Shown piece by piece: positions 12,601 through 24,600 of a DNA stretch of 64,000 bases. The notes below the pieces were generated by a model that saw nothing but the letters and a program-made list of their open reading frames with translations, searched no databases and was not told where the DNA came from. Source of the stretch: Symbiodinium natans (taxonomy: Eukaryota > Sar > Dinophyceae > Suessiales > Symbiodiniaceae). Location of the stretch: contig CAJNDS010002224.1 in NCBI GenBank assembly GCA_905221605.1, positions 746,023 through 810,022 on the forward strand, in the 5' to 3' direction. Position 1 is the stretch's first letter, and each line of letters opens with the position of its first letter. A program made the translations under genes and the position numbers.

Positions 12601-15600
12601 AGAAGGGCGCCAAGGAGCGGGGCTAGGCAGTTCGTAAGGGATCTGCTAACTGTACTTGCTGTACCTATTCAGGCCTTCAACCAACAACACGCTAACCCTA
12701 AACCCTAAACCCTAAACCCTAAACCTGAACCCTAAACCCTAAACCCTAAACCCTAAACCCTAAACCCTAAACCCTAAACCCTAAACCCTAAACCCTAAAC
12801 CCTAAACCCTAAACCCTAAACCCTAAACCCTAAACCTTAAACCCTAAACCCTAAACCCTAAACCCTAAACCCTAAACCCTAAACCGCCGACGCGCGGCAT
12901 GCCACCCAGCGCCAGCTTGAAGACCAAGCCCAGGCAGGTCATGACGATCACCGGGTTCGTGGCCAAGTCCTTCTGGGTTTAGGGTCTAGGGTTTAGGGTT
13001 TGGGGTTTAGGGCGGTTTAGGGTTTAGGGTTTATTGGGTTTAGGGTTAGGGCTTTGGGCTTGGGGTTCGGGGTTTAGAGTTTAGGGTTTAGGGTTTGGGT
13101 TTAGGGTTTGAGGTTTATGGTTTAGGGTTTAGGGTTTGGGGTTTAGGGTTTATGGTTTAGGGTTTGGGGTTTAGGGTAGTTGCATGGTCCCTTAACATGG
13201 GACCTTAACAGGGGAGCCCTTTTGTACCCCTTATATACCTTATACAACCTAAGGGCCCATACTTCAGAACCCGTTTAAGGAGGTAGGGGACCATATTAAG
13301 TGCCCAAAAAGCTACCCTGAGAAAGTCCTCAGGAAGGTGTTGGGCTGGGTTTGGGGCTTTGGGGTTTAGGCTGCGAATTTAGGGCTTCGGAACTCTCAAC
13401 GCAGTGAGGTCCTACCTTCCACCCCTACAAGCATAACTTGCCGAAACTGCTGCGGAAAAAAAAACACTACTTTTAGGGACGCAAGTTCGCCTGGTTGAAC
13501 ACCTACATTATTAGCTACTTGGGGATCCCACCACGCCCAAAAAAACCCACCCTCAGCCCTATACTTATAAAAGCACCTAAAGCCCAGAGCCCCAAGCTCA
13601 AAGCCCTAAACCCTGAACGCGCAACCCTAAACCCCAAACCCTAATCCCTAGACCCCAAATCCTAAGCCCCAAATCCTAACTAACGTCAACTCCATCACCC
13701 ATAGTGCCTGAGCGTTGTCCTTACTGGCTGAGCTTTCTAGGGGGGGGGGGGGGGGGGGTCAGGAAAATTGTTAGGGGGGGTTTTAGGGTTTAGGGTGCAG
13801 GGTTTAGGGTGAAGGGGTCAGGGGTGAGGGGGGGCAGGGGTGAGGGGGGGCAAAGGAATAAGGGATTAGGGTTCAGGGTTGTTGCCTTTGCCCTTGAACG
13901 GCTTTGCAAGACCGACACATGCTCCACAAACCCTAGAACCCCCCCCCCCAAAAAAAAAAAAAACCTAAAAACCCAGCGCCCGAAAAAACACAAGAAAAAC
14001 CCTAACCCACAAAAAAAACGCGCCAAACCCTGAAAAAAAACATGTAAAACCCTGGAGGCCCTTTAAAAAAAGAAAGCACTGAACGCCCCGAGCCACCCAA
14101 AGGTGCGCCAAACCCAAAAAACCCCTGTTAAAAACCTAAACACTGAACCCTAAACCCTAAACCCTAAACCCTGAACCCTGAACCCTGAACCCTAAACCCA
14201 AAGGTGCTCCCCAAGTCGCGCGCAATATCGTCTGCATCACCTTCCAGGGCGACAGCTGAGCCTCGCTGGAGCTTCCTGAACGCCAACGGTCACGGTTTAG
14301 GGTTTAGGGTTTAGGGTTTAGGGTTTAGGGTTTAGGGTTTAGGGTTTAGGGTTTAGGGTTTAGGGTTTAGGGTTTAGGGTTTAGGGTTTAGGGTTTAGGG
14401 TTTAGGGTTTAGGGTCTAGGGTCTAGGGTCTAGGGTTTAGGGGGATTTAGGATGGTTTCGGGTTTAGGGTTTAGGGTGGAAGGTACGGTCAGGAAGGGCT
14501 TTACAGGGGTTAGGGTTAAGGGTTGCGGGTCTGGCTTCACAACCCCTTCAACCTGCAGATGGCCTTTCAAAGCACCGCCGATGGCAAAGGCAATCATCGT
14601 CAGGGGCACCTGGTATTCATCCTAGTCATCCTAGACCCTAAACCACAACAGGAAGATTGAACCCTAAACGGATATAAGTAAAGTATAAACAAAATACAAC
14701 ATATAAACGAATAAATAAATAAATATATATATATATATAGATATTGTTTATCTATCTATATATATATAAATACATATATACATAATATATATATATATAT
14801 AGTTATACATTCCTTTGTTTTTTGGGGTGTAAACCCCCTTACGAACCCTATAAAAAACCGAAAATCCCGCAGACTGTTGGGTTGTGGCGCAGAGGGACCC
14901 TGCAAGCACGAGATACTGAGGGCTCAGGGTTTGGGGGTACCAGAGATCTTGCAAAAAACCGGGGGGTATAGGTTTAGGGTTTAGGGTTTAGGGTTTAGGG
15001 TTTAGGGTTTAGGGTTTAGGGTTTAGGGTTTAGGGTTTTAGGGTTTTAGGGTTTTAGGGTTTTAGGGTTTAGGGTTTAGGGTTTAGGGTTTAGGGCCCCC
15101 CCCCCCCCCCCTGACACTGCACTCGGGGCGCAAAGACAAAGGAGCCCACCACAGCATTGCCCGCGATGTAGACCTTATGTTTTTGTTGTGGCATGTTGTC
15201 TGCTTAGCTTTGGAGTAGACCCTGGAAAAAAGTATATACTTTTTAGGTATAAGTAGCTATTATAGGAAGCCAGAACCAAAAAAGTATTAAAGTGTAGTAC
15301 TCCAAAACCCAGTTTGTTTTATGATTGTGATTGCTCTTGATATTCTCATGGTTGTTATGATTATTGGCATGTCTATTTTGTGATTTATTTTGATTCTCAA
15401 TTACATAAATATTTGTTCGGATATTCACCGCATCTTTCACACTCTATTATTGGTAAAGGAGTACCCCCGAATCTTTGTCTAGAAACACACCAGTCATGTA
15501 AAGTTATGTCTAGTTTATGTCCTTGATCTATTTCAAATAATTCGTTAAAAGAAAGACGTTTGTCAATTTTAACTTTAGAATTTTCCCGGACCATGGCACA

Positions 15601-18600
15601 TCGCCACCCCATGGCGGGCCCCACATCCCTGAAACAGGTGAGCTGTAAGAAAGTGTCTATTTGTACAATAATCTTTCTTTAGAAGGATTCGAATCATTTT
15701 TCTATTAAAAAAAAACAAAAAATTGTTTAAATGAAGAAAAAAATAACTTCTTTTCCTAAATGCAAACCTGCTTTTATTAGAATTTTAGGTTTTGTAACAC
15801 AAGCTATATCCATACCTGTTATTTTAAATGACAGACTCGAAGTAGGTAACATAAATCCAGAATTTGCCTCAGAATGGTTATACTGCTATAGCACTATGTT
15901 TCCGGGTGAGAATGAGCCGAAACTGCAAGAAAATGGCCGAAATACAGGTTTCGACCTGGACAAGGTTCGAGCACAAGAACCCCCAAAGACCCAAGAGAAT
16001 ACGAGAGGCCGATGGCTCTTCTGTCAGTGTTGTGTTTGTTGTGTGGTTGCTCGTGGATACCCTGCATCCATTTGATCTAAACAAAGAATTTTATATTTTT
16101 TACTTTTGCACCACAACCAGATTTCAAATCGTTTTCATTCAAAATATTACTTAAATTGAAAGAAAGCAGATTACAAGTATGATAAAGATGTTTCTTACCG
16201 TTGTCACAAGAACCAAAATTAGTGAACAACTGTTGACACAAATTACCACTTAATATTTTTCCATCGTTTATAGTAGTTGGTTGATTTGTTGGTCTTTTAG
16301 TTGGGTACCCCGTTGGTTTTGCAGTTGGTTTATCAGGTGGTGCATATGTGTCATGCTGTGAAAAACACTGCACATTTGGACTTAAATAACATCCACGAGA
16401 TGTCAAGCAACCTGGCCTGATACCATAACAAACTGTTCCTGTAATCAACCTATATATTTCATGTTCAAATTCACTTTTTTATCACCTACATTTTGAAGTT
16501 TATTTTCATCTTCAATGGTTGGACCAGATAATATGTTACTATCTTTTTGTTAACGTTCAATTCTTTGAAATACTTTTTAAACTTGCTTTCACTCGTGTTT
16601 AGGTTTCTATATTTCCCTTCTAATTTATCAGTAAAATAGTCATATATTTTCGATTTGAATTTACTGTGAATTCGAAGCCCATGTATAACATATGTGTAAA
16701 CCATTTTGTGGAACTCAATTCGTTTCACATTCATTATCAATTAAACAGAAAAAATGAGAAATGATATTGATCTTTATCAATTAGTGATTTATATGTTTTA
16801 TTTGTGTGAGCGAGCGTGTAGTGATTAGACCACTCCTGCGGGTCACACTTGAGCTCGCCGCGAGTCGTTTGGAGCTTGTGGATGCTGTAGTTGCTGTCTG
16901 GAAGGTCTGGATTCTGCAGTAGTAAGTACGTGACATATGAACATGTATGAGCTCAGAGGTTTTGTGTCTAAACCCTAAACCCTAAACCCTAAACCCTAAA
17001 CCCTAAACCCTAAACCCTAAACCCTAAACCCTAAACCCTAAACCCGGGGAGGCTTTGTGGGTGTAGTGCATGCGGCTAGTGTGGGTTGAGGGCTGCGCCA
17101 AGAGAAGCTCAGGCTATGGCCTGTGGACCGAGGACCCTGCAAATAAGAGTCCTTCTGTACAGTCCCAAAACCCTAAACCCTAAACCCCAAACCCCAAACC
17201 CTAAACCCTAAACCCTGTGTCCAAAAAGGCTTCCAGATCGCGCAACACAGCTATATAGCGGCGTGCTCACCAAATGGGGAATCCTTGGGCCTTAAAGTTC
17301 CTCCTATTTAGGGACTTTAAGGCCCAGGTACATAATAATACGGTACATGGACCCTTAGGGTTAAGGATTCGGGGATTGTAGAGTTCATAGGGTTCACAGC
17401 ATCCTGTTTAGGGCTTGGAGTTGAGGGTTTAGACTTTATAAGCTCTAGAGTTTTCTCTAAGCTTTGGAGTTTAGCATTGAGGGTGTAGGGCTCAGCTTTT
17501 GAGGGGTGTAGGGTTTAGGGTTTAGGGTTTAGGGTTTAGGGTCAGGTCGAGGGTCATCCATGCCATAGGTATCCCCGTACAGGGCATCGATGACTGGGAA
17601 GCCAATGGCGAAGTCATTGGAGGCGACCTCGGGAGGAGGAACAAAGGCTCTGCCGGTTTGGGGTTGTTAGGGTTTAGGGTTTAGGGTTTAGGGTTTGGGG
17701 TTTAGGGTTTAGGGCTAGGGTTTAGGGTTTGGGGCTTATGGTTTAAAGGGTTTGGGTGTTTCAGGGTTTGCCCTGAACCCCACGGAGTCCTCAACCCGCT
17801 ATCCTCATGTCCCTATGATCTCGATTATCCTGTTCATGCCAAGAACCCTAAACCCTAAACTCGGCTATCCCTAAGAGACCCATGCCTCAAAAGTCCGGCC
17901 CAGGGCCCCGTGTAGGGTCTCCTAAATATACAGGGCCACATCATAGCAGGAAGGTTTAGGGTTTAGGGTTTAGGGTTTAGGGTTTAGGGTTTAGGGTTTA
18001 GGGTTTAGGGTTTAGGGGGTTTATAGGCCTTCCAGGATGCACACAATCAACCCCGAACCACAAGTTCCCCAAACCCTGTAGACCCCAAACTCCTCATGAG
18101 AGCCTACTCTGGTTGCTAGCCCTAAACCCTAAACCCTAAACCCGAAACCCTAAACCCTAAACCCTACAGTGTACCCCTGCAGAGCTATTTTCGGAAACTC
18201 CTCTGGCCCTCTGCTGTCTGGGAACGGCAAAGAACGCAAAGACCGAAGCAGTCAAAATGCGCTGCCCGGCAGACCTGCCACTCGGTCCATAAGTCGTTAG
18301 GGACCTGGGGTTTAGGGTTTAGGGTTTAGGGTTTAGGGTTTAGGGTTCGTGGGCTTTCTTGGTTTACAAGATACCAGAGACTCCGATGCACCTTCTGAGG
18401 AAAAACATGGAACTTGCATCTGCCTCAAGAACTACATAATTACGTGATACTGAAGACTTGTGGTGGACTTTCGATTTTTGATGACTTTATGATTCCAGAA
18501 GCCTTCGCCCCTTGGCTCAACAAGTATCTGCAACACCTGAAACAGGATCGAAGAGCTACTTAAGAGAACGCCCCCCCCCCCCCCCCCCAACAAAAAAAAG

Positions 18601-21600
18601 TAGCATGGAGATATTTCTTCCTTGCAAAGGTAATGTGGGATGATTATAACGTATGTCATCAGGGTTCTTAAGCACATAGTAGGTAGGGCCTCTTGGCACC
18701 CCGAAGCCCTAAACCCTAAACCCTAAACCCTAAACCCTAAACCCTAAACCCTAAACCCTAAACCCTAAACCCTAAACCCTAAACCCTAAACCCTAAACCC
18801 TAACCCTAAACCCTAAACGCCCTAAACTAAGAGCCCCCGGTGCGACAGGGAAAACCCGGAAGGCGTGAGAACCTATTTAAGCCCTGAGCCCTAGCCGAAG
18901 AGTCCTTACCCTTCCGGGTTTAGGGTTTAGGGTTTAGTTTAGGGTTAAGGGTTTAGGCCTTCAATGCACAACTTCTGGTCGCTGCTCTGACGAGCTCCGC
19001 ACTTGCGCAAAGATCGGACCCGGTTTAGGGTTTAGGGTTCAGGGTTTAGGGTTTAGGGGTTAGGGTTTAGGGTTTAGGGTTTAGGCAAAACCAAGTCCGG
19101 CCGTGCCACGAACTCACCATCTAGTGACTGTGACTGGCCCTCCCAGGCCCGTGGCGTCCGAAGTGATGTAACCCCGAATCGCGGGACGTCTTGGCTCGGG
19201 ATACCAAGGCAACATCACAGGCATGTTTTAGGGTTTAGGGTTCATGGTTTAGGGCTAGGGTTTAGGGCTTAGGGCTTAGGGCTTAGGGCTTAGGGCTTAG
19301 GGCTTAGGGCTTAGGGCTTAGGGTTTAGGGTTTAGGGTTTAGGGTTTAGGGCTTAAAGTTCAGGGCATACACACCCGTGTTAGCCCGAACTTTCGGGTGC
19401 TTCGTCTGGTCACTTGGGTTAGGGGTTTGGGGGGGTTTTCCAAGTGTATCAACATGGCTCTATACCCCTACATCAAAGGGTGTTCTGCACCATTACCGTG
19501 GGTAGTCTGAGCTACCCTGTACCCTGTACCCTAAACCCTAAACCCTAGACCCGAAACCCGAAACCCCAAACCCTAAACCCTAAACCCTAAACCCCAAACC
19601 CTAAACCCTAAACCCCAAAATTTCGGGTCTGGAGCTGAGGGTCTCGAACCCCTGGCCTGCTTGGCTTGTAGGCAAGGAAGGCCAGCAGCCACGTGAGGAC
19701 CTGCACGTCATAGGGATTCGGGGTTTAGGGGCTTCGGGTTTCGGGGTTTAGGGGTTAGGGCTTTAGGGCTTCGGGGTTTGGGGTTTAGGGTTGGGGGTCT
19801 AGGGTTTAGGGTTTAGGCCTCCGGCTAGCTTCTAGGGCTTGTAGTGTTTGTAGGGTTTAGGGTTTAGGGGCTTAGCGGCCTCTGGGTTTCCTGAGCCCTG
19901 TACAACCCCTCTGTAGCTTCAAAAGCAATGTTAAGGTGTTAACCCTTGGGTTGAGGGCTTATGTAGATTTCGGGATAAGGGTTCGGGGTTTAGGGGTTAG
20001 GGTCTAGGGTTTAGGGCTTAGGGCCCTAAGCCGGACGTAGGGTCATGCAACGTGTGACATCCTACTACATGGTGCGCGGCGTGTTCACGCCCCTACAACG
20101 GGAAGCATGTTTTGGGGAAGGGGGGTTCAGGAAACACTGGCAGGCGTGGGTTATTCATGAAGTAGAGTCATTTTGGTGATTTGGAGGAGGGCCCTCTCAC
20201 ACTACTGGGTTTTTTTTGTCAGATAGGAGTTTGATGGCAGCAACAGGATTATGATGGCAGGGCGGCTTGCGGAGGGGCATGTCCGGAAGTCATCAGGGCA
20301 GTGACTTTTTTTTTAAACACTGTAAATACCAGTGTTTTGGGCATGGTCGCCAAAGGCAAGGACGCTTGTGAATGCTTTTCTTGTTCCACATCCTTCCGCA
20401 GTATGTTGTACAAGCGGCGGAAATGCTGTAAATACCAGTGTTTTTGGGCGTAAACACCAGTGTTTTGGGCATGGTCGCAAAAGGCATGGACGCTTGTGAC
20501 AACGTGTCTTGTTCCACAACCTTGCACGGTGGGTTGTACAAACTGGGAAAACGCTGTAAATACCAGTGTTTTGGGCGTGGATGCAATATGAATGATGTTC
20601 TTATCCCCCCCCCACCCCCACCCCCCCCACCCACCCCCCCCCCCCCCAAACCCGCAAGGAAAGAGGAAATGCCTGAGCAAGTGCTGAAAAAAGTAGGGGC
20701 GGGAACCCGCCGCGTTCCTACTACATGGCCGCTTTGACTTGCTGCTGCGTCTCTTGACCGTGCATTCTCGGCTACTGGAACCCCGCCCCCAAATCAACCT
20801 AAACTCCACATCCACATCCACATCCGCAAAACCCTGATCAAGTGGAGAGGCCGACAATCCGAAACAACACTGAAGCCTAACCCTAAACTCTAAATCCAGA
20901 ACCCAGAACCCAGAACCCCAAACCCCAAACCCTAAACCCTAAACCCGAAACCCTAAACCTTGAAGACCTAGGTGGCCAGCTGGGAACCCAAAACCCTAAA
21001 CCCTGAAACGGGGCCACCTGTCGTGCCTCTTCTTCACACCTACCCCGAACCTTAAACCCTCAAGCCGCATCCGCTGGGTGCAACAGGGGTGTGGAGTACC
21101 CCGTACAGAGGGTTTAGGGTTGAGGGTTTAGGGTTTGGTTACCTACCCAGCTCAGAAGGCCGGCCCTAGACAATGGAAAGCCAGGCCGCCATCACAGAGA
21201 TCTTGCCTAGGCTGCATGCAGCAATTACCTGGCGAGAGGTCGCCGAAGAGTTGAGCAGGACGACGGTTAGCGTTTAGGGTTGAGGGTCTAGGGCTAGGGT
21301 TCAGGGCTGGACTAAACCCTTGCACCCCACATGCCTTGCATCCGTACAGATGATGATGCATCCGTTTGCAACGGGAAGGGGAGGCAAGAACACCCCCACA
21401 TGCCTTACTCAGGGTTACCCCCCCCCCCCCCCCCCCCCCCCCACAACCCTGAACCCCAAAACCCCAAACCCCAAACCCTAAACCCTAAACCCTAGACAAG
21501 AAAACGGCTTTTGGATTCTTAAGCTAGGCATCCTTTACCCCGAGACCCCAACATCCAAAAACCTGAACCCTAACTTCAAAGTGCCCTGTGCGCCCACAAC

Positions 21601-24600
21601 CCACAAGGGTTAGGGTTTAGGGTTTAGGGTTTAGGGTTTAGGGTTTAGGGTTTAGGGTTTAGGGTTTAGGGTTTAGGGTTTAGGGTTTAGGGTTTAGGGT
21701 TTAGGGTTTAGGGTTTAGGGTTTAGGGGTTAGGGGTTAGGGTTTAGGGAACCCCCAAACCCCACACCCTGCGAGTACAGGGATCAATGACGATTCCATCG
21801 CAAATGGTTCGACGTCAGGACTCCGGACCACTACAAGGCTGACGGTCTCTAACCTTAACCCCTCAACCACCCAAAATCCTAAACCCTCAACCCCGAAACC
21901 CCAAACCCCGAACGCTAAACGGAAATGAATAGCCCCATGTGCTGATTCAAAAACATTGGCTGTTTCACTTGTATGGAACGGATTGACAAACCCCAAGCCC
22001 GAAACGCCAAACCCCAAACCTCAAACCCTGAACCCCAAAACCCAAAACCTAAACCCCAACCCCTAAACCCTCGCACCCTAAGCCTTAAACCCTAAACCCT
22101 AAACACGAAAACCCCAAACCCTAAACCCTAAACCCCAAACCCTTCGAGTGGGGAGCTCCCCGGGTCTGTCTTCCAAGGCGCAGAGAAGTGGATCGAACCC
22201 AGCTCTGCAGTAGCAATGGTGTTGAAGATTAAGAGCGGAAAGGCAATCCTTCGCGGGTTTAGGGTTTAGGGTTTAGGGTTTAGGGTTTAGGGTTTAGGGT
22301 TTAGGGTTTAGGGTTTAGGGTTTAGGGTTTAGGGTTCAAGGTTTAGGGTTGGGATGTTCCCCCTTGTACTAACAGTCCTTACTAGGGATCAGAGTACCCC
22401 CTGTTAGAATCCTTGTTAAGGACTGTTTGTAGTATAAGGGGGGAGCATCACAAGTTTCGGGTATAGTAGGGTTCAGTAGGGTTTAGGAGGGCTTAGGGTA
22501 GAGTAGGGTTTAGGGTATAGTAGGGTTTAGGGCCCTAAACCCGCAACTCTTAAAAAAACCCTAAGCCCTAAACCCTAAACCCTAAACCATAAACCCTAAG
22601 CCCTAAACCCTAAACCCTAAACCCCAAACCCTAAACCCTAAACCCTAAACCCTACACCCTAACCGGCATGGTAGGGTTCAGTAGGGTTTAGCAGGGCTTT
22701 GTCGGGTTTAGCAGGGTTTGCCACGGGCTTAGAAACTGCAGCGCCTGAGAAGTCGCCTGCATGAGCCGGAGGCTCCCACCCAAAGGCCTAAACCCGTTTA
22801 TTGAAACTATTAAGGGTTCAGGTCCGGGGAAAGTTTCGAGGAGTTTCGAGGAGCTTTTGTTCTGGATTTTTTCTTAAGAGCTTCAAGTTACATGGGCTTG
22901 AGGGTTTAGGGTTAAGGGTTAGCAGGGTTTGCAGGGTTTGCAGGGTTTCGGGCTTTCAGGTTAGGGTTTTTCCGGTTCAGGGTTTAGGCTTTCAGGTTTG
23001 TGGACCTTAGGGACGTTGCGATTTGAGAACCCAGGACCTTCTTTCTTGGGAGGTATCCGTACCTCGTATCGGAGGTGCCTACACTCTTTGGAGGGATTAG
23101 GGTTTAGGGTTTAGGGTTTAGGGTTTAGGATTATGGTTTAGGGTTTAGGGTTTAGGGTCTTAAGGTTTCTCGATCTCTCTGCAATCAAGCGTCGAGCCAA
23201 CGAAGAAGCCCATGCCTTTGACGTCACCCTCTTCTGGGATGATCAGCTTCCTTGCGCCCCATGCCCTCAATCCCTGAGGGAACCCGAACCCTAAACCCGA
23301 ATTGCTAAACCCTAAACCCTAAACCCTAAACCCTAAACCCTAAACCCTAAACCCTAAACCCTAAACCCTAAACTCTAAACCCTAAACCTACAACAAGTAT
23401 CCTTAAACCTTGCCCTGAAGCCTATATGGGGGGGAGGGGGTGAAGCAGGCGTGGGGGGGTCCCTTTCTTGCCACTGTAGTCTGAGGGCAGTTTCATGGGC
23501 CCTGAGGATGGTCCCTAACTGCCTAAACCCTAAACCCTAAACCCTAAACCCTAAACCCTAAACTTTTTATGGGCTATTAATTTGTGTAGGGCATGTAGAA
23601 GAGCTGGCAGCCTACACTCTCAACCCCAACCAATCCAAGGCCCTAGCCCCTACATGAACCCTAAACCCTCCAAAACAGGCCAAGTTGTCCTCAAAAGGAA
23701 AAACGAAACAAACTCAAAACACACAGACTCAGCAACAACATAGAGAACACAGAGCAGTTCTCAATGCATATACGGAGAATAAGAGGACGAACGGACCAAT
23801 TGTTCATCCTAAGCAAAGTGGCATTGCTTGGATTAAATGAGGGGCCCTCTTTTGCCAAAGATATGTCGGTTCCTAAGCCCCTAGCCCTAAGCCCTAAACA
23901 CCAGCTGTCTTAAGCAGGAGTAAGAGTAGAGAGTGAGGACGGAGAGGGCTGCAAAACCCTAAACCCTAAACCCTCAACCCTCAACCCTCAACCCTAAACC
24001 CCTAAACCCTAAACCCTAAACCCTAAACCCTTGCAAGCCCCAAAGAAAATCAAGACCTAGGCCATGGGCCTCCAATGTTTAGGGCTTCTTGGTGTCGGGT
24101 TTAGGGTTCAGGGTGTTTAGGGTCTAGGGTCCAAGTAGTAGGTCCTCTGGTTAAGACTTCAGGCCCAGGGTGTACCCCTCTTAACCCTAAACCCTAAACC
24201 CTAAACCCTAAACCCTAAACCCTAAACCCTAAACCTGCAAGGGCCCAGGGCTTCAAGCCTCTGCCTTGCTGTGCCAGGCGTCAGGCGAATGCAAAAAAGG
24301 CCGAGAAGGATCGCCAGCATGGTCCTGAGGAGAGACAAGGGTTTTAGGGGGGTTTTAGGGGGTTTAAGGGGGCTTTAGGGGGGTTTAAGGGGGTTTAAGG
24401 GGGTTTTAGGGGGGTTTTAGGGGGTTTAAGGGGGCTTTAGGGGGGTTTAAGGGGGTTTTAGGGGGGTTTAAGGGGGTTTAAGGGGGCCGAGACTGGGTTT
24501 AGGGTCTAGGGGTTAGGCAGTTTAGGGCTACGGATTACTGTTTAGGGTTTAGGGTTTACGGTTTAGGGGGGGGGGGGGGGGGGGGGGGCGTCGGCTTTAG

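Larger units (their letters stand above)
15319..16800. other. AT-rich, telomere-repeat-free insert in gene A
   Basis: About 1.5 kb of visibly AT-rich sequence with no TTTAGGG tracts, bounded left by a palindromic element (15203-15314) and right by a candidate gene A exon. Composition and codon use differ from everything around it, which suggests an acquired segment. Confidence 0.55.

Noticed and set aside
18175-18304. Minus exon with TM-like [13 protein letters not shown] and a GTACAC donor
   Set aside because: Plausible as a gene A exon, but exons 7 and 8 join in phase without it and it would duplicate an existing helix.
20249-20857. 202-codon minus ORF
   Set aside because: Built from a tandem repeat plus poly-G; three frames are open across the same repeat.
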